A program made the position numbers and the translations under genes. The notes beneath the pieces were generated by a model that was given only the letters and a program-made list of their open reading frames with translations, ran no database searches and had not been told where the DNA came from. Of a DNA stretch of 42,796 nucleotides, positions 36,675-42,796 are shown in pieces; the stretch's first letter is position 1, and each line of letters starts with the position of its first letter. Origin of the DNA: an uncultured Bacteroidota bacterium (GTDB taxonomy: Bacteria; Bacteroidota; Bacteroidia; Chitinophagales; Saprospiraceae); assembly GCA_903836265.1 (NCBI GenBank), contig CAILQK010000068.1:1-42796 (forward strand). The letters are read 5' to 3'.

Positions 36675-38579
36675 ATGAAAAATTACTTTCTGCTGTTCCT
36701 GCTCGCACCACTCTTTTCCGCCGGACAGGGACTCAGGATACAGCCACAGAACCCTCAGGCAGGCGAATTGCTGCGTGTGGAAATTGATTTCTCCGGCAGT
36801 GCGGTCGAAGGAGCGGAAAATCCGGTACTCGGCATTCTTGAATACGCCGACGGAAAGGTGCAGGCAGTAGATGCAGCAGTTTCCAGAACAGGAAATACCA
36901 TCACCGGCATTTTCACACTGAGCCCCGATACAAAGGCACTCATGCTGTATGTCGAAGATCCCGACAAGGACGATGTGTACGACAACAACCAAAAACAGGG
37001 CTATTTCGTCGGTATCCACGACGCACAGGGGAAAATACTGCCCGAATCGCTGGGCGCTCAGGCCACACTGCTGCAGTTGTACGGCGGTCTTGCCGGTCTG
37101 GACAAAAATCCGGGTCGCGTAATTGAATGGCTGAATGAGGGAATCAGACAAAAACCGGAAATAAAGGCCAGTTATTGCATGGCGCTGCTCAATGCCACAT
37201 CTGCCCTCTATGGCGGCGACAAAGGTGCCGGACAGGTGGAGGCTCTTACCGCCGAACTCGACAAATTGCAGGGAATATCCGAGGCCGACCTGCTCATGCT
37301 GGTGAAATTCCACGAGCGGGCCAAACAGTCGGACCGTGCCGACAACATCAAAAAAAGGATTCGCGCACAGTACCCGAAAGGAACGCTCGTACGACAGGAT
37401 GCCCGTACAGCCATTGAAATGGAAGCCGATCTGGCCAAAGCAGAGGTACTGGCCAGCGACTACGTCAGGAAGTACCCGCCCGCCACAGACAAAGAAATTC
37501 AGGAAACAAATGGCATTTACACGATGCTGGCTGGGAAATACGGCGATCAGGGCAACTGGGCGAAAATGTACAGTATTGCGGAAAAAGCTTCCCCACCCGC
37601 CCGCGCATCCATGTTCAACAATTTCGCGTGGGAGCTTGCCCAGAAAGGCGAGTCCCTCGACGAAGCCATGATGATGGCTTCAGTTGCAACAGAAATATCG
37701 CGCGCGGAAATAAACACTCCATCGCCAGGTTCGCGTCCTTCTCCTTACGTCAACTCCGGTGCATGGGCGCGTCAGCGCGAATTCAGCTTCGCCATGTATG
37801 CCGATACGTATGCCTATATACTGGGAGCCAAAGGTGAACACAACAAGGCCGCCCGTCTGCAGGAAGAGGTGATCGGTATCAACAAGGGTTCAGATGCCGA
37901 AATGAATGAGCGGTATGCCAGCTACCTCGAAAAAGCCGCCGACCCATCCCTCCGCTACAAACTGGAAGAGTTTATCATCAGGGGACAGGCTACCAAAGGA
38001 ATGAAAGACATGTTCAGGCGCCAGTACCTATCTGAAGACCATACCGAAAATGGCGCCTCAGCTTACGTAAACCGGCTCGAAGAGGCGGCCAAAGCCGCCA
38101 AAAAGGAAGAAATGCTCCGGAATATGGGTAGCGACCCTGCCCCGGCATTCTCACTTCTCAATATGGCCGGAGAAACTGTTTCACTTGCCTCACTAAAGGG
38201 CAAAGTGGTGATCGTTGACTTCTGGGCTACCTGGTGCGGCCCGTGCAAGGCTTCTTTCCCGGGAATGCAAAAAGCAGTCAATCTGTACAAAGATGATGCC
38301 GGTGTAGCCTTCGTGTTTGTAGATTGCTGGGAAAGAGGAACCGACAAGCTGAAAATTGCCACCGATTTCATCAACAGCAAAGGGTACAACTTCAATGTAC
38401 TGATTGATCGGGACGACAAGGTGGTGTCATCATTCGGCGTGTCGGGTATCCCTACCAAGTTTGTGATTGACGCTGCCGGCCGCATTGCCTTCAAGGCTGT
38501 AGGCTATGAAGGCAGTGAGGACGGACTGGTAGAGGAACTGCAGGCTATGATCGAAGCCGCAAGGAACCGGGCAGACTGA
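36675..38579 (+). CDS. Secreted TlpA-like thioredoxin protein with a long N-terminal region
   Basis: 634 residues from the ATG at 36675, which gives a signal peptide (MKNYFLLFLLAPLFSAGQG). The N-terminal 120 residues look like a beta domain (QPQNPQAGELLRVEIDFSGS). Residues about 130-480 are helical and TPR-like (MFNNFAWELAQKGESLDEAM, FSFAMYADTYAYILGAKGEH). The C-terminal 140 residues are a thioredoxin fold with VIVDFWATWCGPCKASFPGM and the cis-Pro loop SGIPTKFVID. The WCGPC redox pair is intact, so it may reduce or isomerise disulfides in exported proteins; the Cys-bearing repeat proteins are possible clients. It starts 5 bp after the PorP/SprF stop. Its 3' end overlaps hutH by 35 bp on the other strand. 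Confidence 0.88.
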   Translation: MKNYFLLFLLAPLFSAGQGLRIQPQNPQAGELLRVEIDFSGSAVEGAENPVLGILEYADGKVQAVDAAVSRTGNTITGIFTLSPDTKALMLYVEDPDKDDVYDNNQKQGYFVGIHDAQGKILPESLGAQATLLQLYGGLAGLDKNPGRVIEWLNEGIRQKPEIKASYCMALLNATSALYGGDKGAGQVEALTAELDKLQGISEADLLMLVKFHERAKQSDRADNIKKRIRAQYPKGTLVRQDARTAIEMEADLAKAEVLASDYVRKYPPATDKEIQETNGIYTMLAGKYGDQGNWAKMYSIAEKASPPARASMFNNFAWELAQKGESLDEAMMMASVATEISRAEINTPSPGSRPSPYVNSGAWARQREFSFAMYADTYAYILGAKGEHNKAARLQEEVIGINKGSDAEMNERYASYLEKAADPSLRYKLEEFIIRGQATKGMKDMFRRQYLSEDHTENGASAYVNRLEEAAKAAKKEEMLRNMGSDPAPAFSLLNMAGETVSLASLKGKVVIVDFWATWCGPCKASFPGMQKAVNLYKDDAGVAFVFVDCWERGTDKLKIATDFINSKGYNFNVLIDRDDKVVSSFGVSGIPTKFVIDAAGRIAFKAVGYEGSEDGLVEELQAMIEAARNRAD

Positions 38580-40062
38580 TCTCATCCTTCAAAAACAACC
38601 GGGTGCGCTCCATATCAGTGCTGATAATCCTGTCAGACTCGAGTACGGGAACCACCTGTCTGTAACGCTCCAGTACGGCTTCAACAGCCGTACCGGAGCG
38701 CAACGGGCGCCTGAACTCCAGCGCCTGGGCTGCAGTCATAAATTCGATGGAAAGCAGCCTTTCCAGATTCATTACCACCCTTCTCGCCTTGGTGGCAGCG
38801 TTCGCTGCCATGCTCACGTGGTCTTCCTGTCCGTTGCAACTCACAATACTGTCGGCAGAAGCCGGCGTACACAGCGTTTTGTTCTGGCTCACGATAGACG
38901 CAGCCGTGTACTGGGCAATCATCAGCCCTGAATTAAGGCCCGGATCCGAAGTGAGGAATGCAGGAAGTCCTCGCTGTCCGCCAATCAGCTGATAAATACG
39001 CCGCTCCGCAATACTGCCCAGCTCCGAAAGGGCCAGTGCGAGATGATCGAGCGGCAGCGCAAGCGGCTGAGCATGAAAATTGCCCCCGGATACAATCAAA
39101 TCCGCTTCCGGGAAAATGTTGGGATTGTCGGTCACCGAATTGATTTCAGTAACCACCGCCCCGATAATGTATTCGAGGGCGTCCTGACTTGCGCCATGCA
39201 CCTGCGGAACACAACGGAACGCGTACGGATCCTGTACACTGGTTTTGGAGGCAACCGCAATCTCGCTGTCCTTCAGTATTTCCAGTATGGCAGCTGCCGT
39301 TTCAACCTGTCCCCTGTGCGCGCGCACCTGATGAATATGTGCATCAAGCGGAGAGAGCCGGCAGTTGAAGGCATCATACCCCATCGCGGCATTAAAATTG
39401 GCCTGATCGAGCAGGCGGAGGCTCTCCAGAATACACCAGACGGCATAAGCAGCAGAAAACTGGGTGCCATTCAGGAGCGCCAGCGCCTCCTTCGCTTTGA
39501 ACCGGAGCGGCTCAAGTCCGGTTTTTTCCTGAATGAGCCGGGCAGGCTGACGCTCGCCGTTCATCCAGACCTCACCCAGCCCGGCCAGCGGCAGACTCAG
39601 ATGAGCCAGCGGCGCCAGATCGCCGGAAGCTCCCAGCGAACCAAGCTCGTAAACAACCGGAAGTATGTCGTGATTGTAAAAATAAACCAGTCGGTCCATA
39701 ACCTCCTCTGTCACTCCCGAATGACCGTAAGCCAGGCTCTGAATTTTAAGGAGAAGCATGATTTTTACAATCTCCGGAGGTACGGTATCTCCGGTACCTG
39801 CAGCATGACTCATCACCAGATTCATCTGAAGCGTCTCGATATCACTGTCGGAAATGCGGATATTGCACAGCGACCCGAAGCCGGTATTGATACCGTAAAT
39901 GAGCTCGTCGGTATGGCTGATCCTGCCGTCGAGATAAGCTCGGCAGGCCCGGATCCGGTTGCGGCTTTCTTTGCTGATGGAAATACGCTGTCGGGTGGAT
40001 AAAATCCGGCCAACAAGGGATACAGACAAATGGCCGGAACTGATTTCGTGGTCAGGAATCAT
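38545..40062 (-). CDS. hutH: Histidine ammonia-lyase HutH
   Basis: 505 residues from the ATG at 40062; the track ORF begins 54 bp upstream. It deaminates histidine to urocanate. The MIO cofactor forms from Ala-Ser-Gly in LGASGDLAPLAHLSL. Other active-site motifs are YGINTGFGSL, the histidine-selective MSHAAGTGD, SVQDPYAFRCVPQVHGA and SDNPN-like TDNPNIFPEADLI. No other hut genes are in the window, so the pathway genes must be elsewhere. The convergent tail overlap with the TlpA-like gene is unusual. The minus-strand region upstream shows only a weak TATCTTCG box. Confidence 0.95.
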   Translation of the reverse strand: MIPDHEISSGHLSVSLVGRILSTRQRISISKESRNRIRACRAYLDGRISHTDELIYGINTGFGSLCNIRISDSDIETLQMNLVMSHAAGTGDTVPPEIVKIMLLLKIQSLAYGHSGVTEEVMDRLVYFYNHDILPVVYELGSLGASGDLAPLAHLSLPLAGLGEVWMNGERQPARLIQEKTGLEPLRFKAKEALALLNGTQFSAAYAVWCILESLRLLDQANFNAAMGYDAFNCRLSPLDAHIHQVRAHRGQVETAAAILEILKDSEIAVASKTSVQDPYAFRCVPQVHGASQDALEYIIGAVVTEINSVTDNPNIFPEADLIVSGGNFHAQPLALPLDHLALALSELGSIAERRIYQLIGGQRGLPAFLTSDPGLNSGLMIAQYTAASIVSQNKTLCTPASADSIVSCNGQEDHVSMAANAATKARRVVMNLERLLSIEFMTAAQALEFRRPLRSGTAVEAVLERYRQVVPVLESDRIISTDMERTRLFLKDEISLPGSLRLRS

Positions 40063-40160
40063 AGCGTGGTGGAAAATTTGAGGCGCGAAGATAATCAGCG
40101 CAGCGGTACAAACCACTTGTTAAACTTTTGCAAACCGAAAATGCAGCTTCACAATCGGAC

Positions 40161-40168
40161 TAACTTTG
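40161..40168 (+). promoter_or_regulatory. TAACTTTG -7 box of the DUF1573 gene
   Basis: TAACTTTG followed by CAC fits TAnnTTTG and lies 47 bp before the ATG at 40216. A TTTG upstream is about 30 bp away, too far for a normal -33 element. Confidence 0.5.
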
Positions 40169-40215
40169 CACCGGGAATTCAGTTGAACAACTAACACCAC
40201 ATCAAAAAAAATACC

Positions 40216-40794
40216 ATGGAAAGGAACAAACAAGTTCAAATCGGACTGATCGCGCTGCTGGCAATCCTGCTCGCAGCAAACCTTTACAACGGAAGTCTGA
40301 ACAGTCTCTTCGGCAAATCTGACTCCAAAGACATCCGCGAAGCGGCGGTTACCACTCAGGGCGGAACTATGCAGGGCAACGGAAATATTCCGGGCACCAA
40401 CGTCACAGCCACAGGAATGCCCTCTGGCGCATCCAATGTCCCGCAGGGCCCGACTACCACAATACAGTACGACCAGTCGGATTTCGACTACGGCACCATT
40501 GACGAGGGTGAAATCGTCAAACACACCTACAAATTCAAAAACACCGGCGATATTCCGCTCGTTATCAGCAATTGCAAGGGCTCTTGCGGCTGTACAGTAC
40601 CTACATGGCCGAAAGAGCCAATCGCTCCGGGTGCTTCCGGTGAAATAAATGTCGAATTCAACTCCAAGGGTAAACCCGGCCAGCAAAGCAAACAGGTAAC
40701 TGTAACCGCAAACACTACACCCACCGAGACATTCCTCGTTATCAAGGGTACGGTACGCGGAAAAGAGCAGCCGGTATCAAAAGGAGGAAAGTAA
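40216..40794 (+). CDS. DUF1573-domain membrane-anchored protein
   Basis: 192 residues. An N-terminal hydrophobic anchor (VQIGLIALLAILLAANLY) leads to a Gly/Thr/Asn-rich linker of about 55 residues and then a DUF1573 domain. That domain has FDYGTIDEGEIVKHTYKFKN, the Cys-bearing SNCKGSCGCTVPTWPKEPIA, and PGASGEINVEFNSKGKPGQQ. The family is a common Ig-like exported domain in Bacteroidota with no settled function. Its own -7 box and strong terminator make it a monocistronic unit. Confidence 0.88.
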   Translation: MERNKQVQIGLIALLAILLAANLYNGSLNSLFGKSDSKDIREAAVTTQGGTMQGNGNIPGTNVTATGMPSGASNVPQGPTTTIQYDQSDFDYGTIDEGEIVKHTYKFKNTGDIPLVISNCKGSCGCTVPTWPKEPIAPGASGEINVEFNSKGKPGQQSKQVTVTANTTPTETFLVIKGTVRGKEQPVSKGGK

Positions 40795-40817
40795 TTTTTC
40801 TTGGATATCCGCTGAAA

Positions 40818-40855
40818 AACGCCGGAAAGCCCAGGTTGCTTTCCGGCGTTTTTTT
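40818..40855. terminator. Bidirectional terminator between the DUF1573 and coiled-coil genes
   Basis: A perfect 13-bp stem: AACGCCGGAAAGC, a 7-base loop, GCTTTCCGGCGTT, then a T-run on the plus strand. AAAAA before the stem lets it also serve the convergent gene ending at 40896. Confidence 0.9.
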
Positions 40856-40895
40856 CAGGTAAGCTCCGGGGCGGGCTCCACCCCGGAGGATCCTC

Positions 40896-41414
40896 TCATT
40901 CCGGACTGCTGTGTTCCGAAAAATAGAGCCCGGCCGCACCGACCATCTTTTCGGCAAATGCAATCTCCGGGGCGATGATTCTGTAAGCGGGATCGTTTGC
41001 CTTCTCCCTCAGGGAAGCCTCCACCGCCTGAAACTCGCCACGACTGAGCTGAAGCTCATAGTTGAACTGGTGCGATCTGACAAATGTGGCAAAAGCAGCC
41101 TCCCGGTCTGAAACCGGCCGGGCAAGCCTGACATACACGAAACAGAGCACAGCAGCTGTCATAAATCCGCAAAAACCAGAAAAAAGCAGCATTTTGAAGC
41201 CGAACCCGCCCTTCTGAATACGAAGCTGTTCGTATTCATGTTGCAGTTTCTGCGCTTCTTCACGCATCTCCCGGCTTTGGTCATAAATCTTTGACCAGTG
41301 CTCCTCATAACTTTTTGCGCGTTTTTCTGTTTCAGCCAGCGACTTTTCAAGCTCCTCAATCTTTCTTGACGCTGCTTCGACAGTCCGACGAAGCTCCTCC
41401 TGGTTTGTTTGCAT
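40896..41414 (-). CDS. Coiled-coil protein with one transmembrane segment
   Basis: 172 residues from the ATG at 41414; a start at 41453 would place codons upstream of the predicted -7 box. The N-terminal 75 residues are a charged coiled coil (EELRRTVEAASRKIEELEKS; EMREEAQKLQHEYEQLRIQ). One TM segment (FKMLLFSGFCGFMTAAVLCFVYV) follows, then a C-terminal region of about 75 residues without recognised domain. The family is unknown. The gene is divergent from bshB1. Confidence 0.7.
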   Translation of the reverse strand: MQTNQEELRRTVEAASRKIEELEKSLAETEKRAKSYEEHWSKIYDQSREMREEAQKLQHEYEQLRIQKGGFGFKMLLFSGFCGFMTAAVLCFVYVRLARPVSDREAAFATFVRSHQFNYELQLSRGEFQAVEASLREKANDPAYRIIAPEIAFAEKMVGAAGLYFSEHSSPE

Positions 41415-41432
41415 GAGTCCCTCAGTTTTTTG

Positions 41433-41440
41433 CAAAAATA
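41433..41440 (-). promoter_or_regulatory. TATTTTTG -7 box of the coiled-coil gene
   Basis: Minus-strand TATTTTTG followed by CA fits TAnnTTTG and lies 18 bp upstream of the ATG at 41414. It supports the shorter start. No -33 TTTG was found at the usual spacing. Confidence 0.45.
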
Positions 41441-41489
41441 ACCTTTCAGACAATAACTTGTTATTCGTTCACACAAAAGTGACATATTC

Positions 41490-42209
41490 ATGAAAGTTGA
41501 CATACTGGCAATCGGTATCCACCCGGATGACGTGGAACTCGGCTGCTGCGGCACGCTGATGCGACATGCAGCTTCGGGCAAAACATTTGGTATCCTGGAT
41601 CTGAGCGCCGGAGAACTGGGTACACGGGGAACAGCCGAACTTCGCAGGCAGGAAGCCATGAATGCCGCCACCCTGCTCGGGGCCTCTTTCAGAGAAATAC
41701 TGGACATTCCCGACGGTATATTTGTTCATGAGCCCGCCCAATGGCTTAAAATTGTTCAGATCATCAGAAAATACCGCCCCGAAATAGTGCTCTGCAATGC
41801 CATTGACGACAGGCACCCCGACCACGGACGCGCCTCCAAAATGACGCAGGACGCCTGCTTCTACAGCGGACTTGCCAAAATAGAGACCTTCAGCAGCGAT
41901 GGCAGTCCGCAGGAAAAGTGGCGCCCCTCCGCAGTTTACTCATATATACAGGACAGGCAGCTCAACCCCGATTTCGTCGTGGACATCTCTCCGTGGGTGG
42001 AGAAAAAAATGGAGGCCATCCTCGCTTTCAGATCGCAATTCTGGCACCCGGGAGAAGAAGCACCCAATACGCCCATTTCCGGCAAGGACTTCCTCGATTT
42101 CATGTATGCCAAAATGCGCGTATTCGGACGAAGTATCGGTGCAGACTATGCAGAAGGGTTCATATGTACCCGTACCCCCGGTGTGGCCAATCTGTTTGAT
42201 CTGGGATAA
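41490..42209 (+). CDS. bshB1: Bacillithiol biosynthesis deacetylase BshB1
   Basis: 239 residues of the LmbE/PIG-L zinc deacetylase family. It removes the acetyl group from N-acetylglucosaminyl-malate in bacillithiol synthesis. Zinc-binding and catalytic residues are in IGIHPDDVELGCCGTL and in DDRHPDHGRASKMTQDACFY. BshB1-specific features include LDLSAGELGTRGTAELRRQE, the late SQFWHPG, and the closing EGFICTRTPGVANLFDLG. No signal peptide, so it is cytoplasmic. Neither bshA nor bshC is in the window. Confidence 0.95.
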   Translation: MKVDILAIGIHPDDVELGCCGTLMRHAASGKTFGILDLSAGELGTRGTAELRRQEAMNAATLLGASFREILDIPDGIFVHEPAQWLKIVQIIRKYRPEIVLCNAIDDRHPDHGRASKMTQDACFYSGLAKIETFSSDGSPQEKWRPSAVYSYIQDRQLNPDFVVDISPWVEKKMEAILAFRSQFWHPGEEAPNTPISGKDFLDFMYAKMRVFGRSIGADYAEGFICTRTPGVANLFDLG

Positions 42210-42240
42210 AAAGTTAATAATTCCAAAAACAAAGACGCCT

Positions 42241-42263
42241 CAAGTTTAACTTGCGGATATTTG
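42241..42263 (+). promoter_or_regulatory. Palindrome and possible -7 box before the last gene
   Basis: CAAGTTTAACTTG (42241-42253) is a perfect inverted repeat. Two bases later, GATATTTG (42256-42263) is one mismatch from TAnnTTTG and is followed by CAC. The last gene begins 40 bp downstream. No -33 box is visible. Confidence 0.35.
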
Positions 42264-42302
42264 CACGTCAAAATGTAAAATCATACAAAACAAACCAGTC
42301 GA

Positions 42303-42796
42303 ATGAAAAGATTTGTTGCCGCTTCGCTGCTCATACTCTCCTGCATCGCCAGTGTCTGTGCAACCGGTATCGGTGGCGCGGGCATGAAAATTAAAGTCAA
42401 ACTGGAGAACTATGCCGAAAAAGAACTCCTTCTCGGTTTCCACTATGGCGAGAAACAGTACGTCAAGGACACAGCAGTAATAGATGCCGACGGCTATTTC
42501 ACCTTCGATGCCGACACCGTACTGGCCCCCGGTGTCTATCTGCTCGTGATGAAACCCTCCAATAACTACCTGCAGGTTCTCCTCCCGGAAGATGATCAGG
42601 ATTTCACGATTACAACCGATGTGAACGATCTGGTGGGCAAAATGAAAGTAAAAGGCTCCGACGACAACACAGTTTTTTACGACTACCTCCGGTTCCTGAA
42701 TAAATATCGCCCCGAGGCCGACTCGCTGAAAGCCAAAATAACCCGCGCAAAGGGCAATGAAGCCGATTCTGTCAAATATACCCGGGAGCTGGAAGG
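42303..42796 (+). CDS. Secreted DUF4369-like protein, N-terminal part
   Basis: The ORF runs off the right edge, leaving 164 codons. It starts with a signal peptide (MKRFVAASLLILSCIASVCA). The next 110 residues have the DUF4369 pattern: a beta domain opening IKVKLENYAEKELLLGFHYG, then VIDADGYFTFDADTVLAPGV and YLQVLLPEDDQDFTITTD. A helical stretch begins at the window end. In this phylum such proteins usually continue into a C-terminal TlpA/AhpC thioredoxin domain, which would lie outside the window. Confidence 0.72.
   Translation, partial: MKRFVAASLLILSCIASVCATGIGGAGMKIKVKLENYAEKELLLGFHYGEKQYVKDTAVIDADGYFTFDADTVLAPGVYLLVMKPSNNYLQVLLPEDDQDFTITTDVNDLVGKMKVKGSDDNTVFYDYLRFLNKYRPEADSLKAKITRAKGNEADSVKYTRELE

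Noticed and set aside
39043-40002. 319-residue plus-strand ORF opposite hutH
   Set aside because: hutH is unmistakable on the other strand, and this frame has no recognisable domain or start context.

Overview
The window looks like chromosomal DNA of a Bacteroidota bacterium, most likely a Saprospiraceae-type (class Saprospiria) organism; the class assignment is inference. The evidence is three very large secreted proteins built of tandem repeats, two with type A and one with type B type IX secretion (T9SS) C-terminal sorting domains. It also includes a PorP/SprF outer-membrane protein, a bacillithiol deacetylase (BshB1), and promoters of the Bacteroidota form TAnnTTTG. Shine-Dalgarno sites are mostly absent. 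I found no rRNA, tRNA, CRISPR array, insertion sequence or phage gene. Every gene start given here is a judgement from signal peptides, neighbours and family length.

Layout. 1-11.0 kb: the C-terminal part of a CHAT peptidase, a PAS-LuxR regulator, a 2480-residue secreted repeat protein and a GT-C-type membrane glycosyltransferase. The last two genes share an almost identical promoter: a TACTYAAAAATGAGTA palindrome exactly 23 bp before a TAnnTTTG box. Two copies of an unusual hairpin element lie after the CHAT and glycosyltransferase genes. 11.1-15.9 kb: a beta-barrel protein, a lipoprotein alpha/beta hydrolase flanked by two remnants of one metallo-beta-lactamase-fold gene, a small membrane protein, an ECF-type sigma factor with a coupled membrane protein, and a decayed DUF4143 ATPase. 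15.9-21.2 kb: housekeeping genes for a DEAD-box helicase, MsrB, and SbcD and SbcC.

21.2-29.7 kb, mostly minus strand: a lysophospholipase-like hydrolase with an OmpA-like protein; a 1352-residue CARDB/T9SS protein downstream of a TIR-transmembrane protein and a small secreted protein; and a PLP-dependent D-cysteine desulfhydrase/ACC deaminase-like enzyme. 29.8-38.6 kb: a SprB-repeat adhesin with a type B sorting domain, PorP/SprF, and a TlpA-like thioredoxin protein, all co-directional. 38.5-42.8 kb: histidine ammonia-lyase (convergent, overlapping the TlpA gene), a DUF1573 protein, a coiled-coil membrane protein, BshB1, and the start of a DUF4369-like secreted protein.

How they may work together: the strongest theme is cell-surface display through T9SS (giant adhesins, the PorP/SprF partner, a glycosyltransferase). 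A PAS-LuxR regulator next to two promoters with a matched palindrome suggests a small regulon. The TIR-TM/secreted-protein pair and the duplicated hairpin element are the least explained parts of the window.
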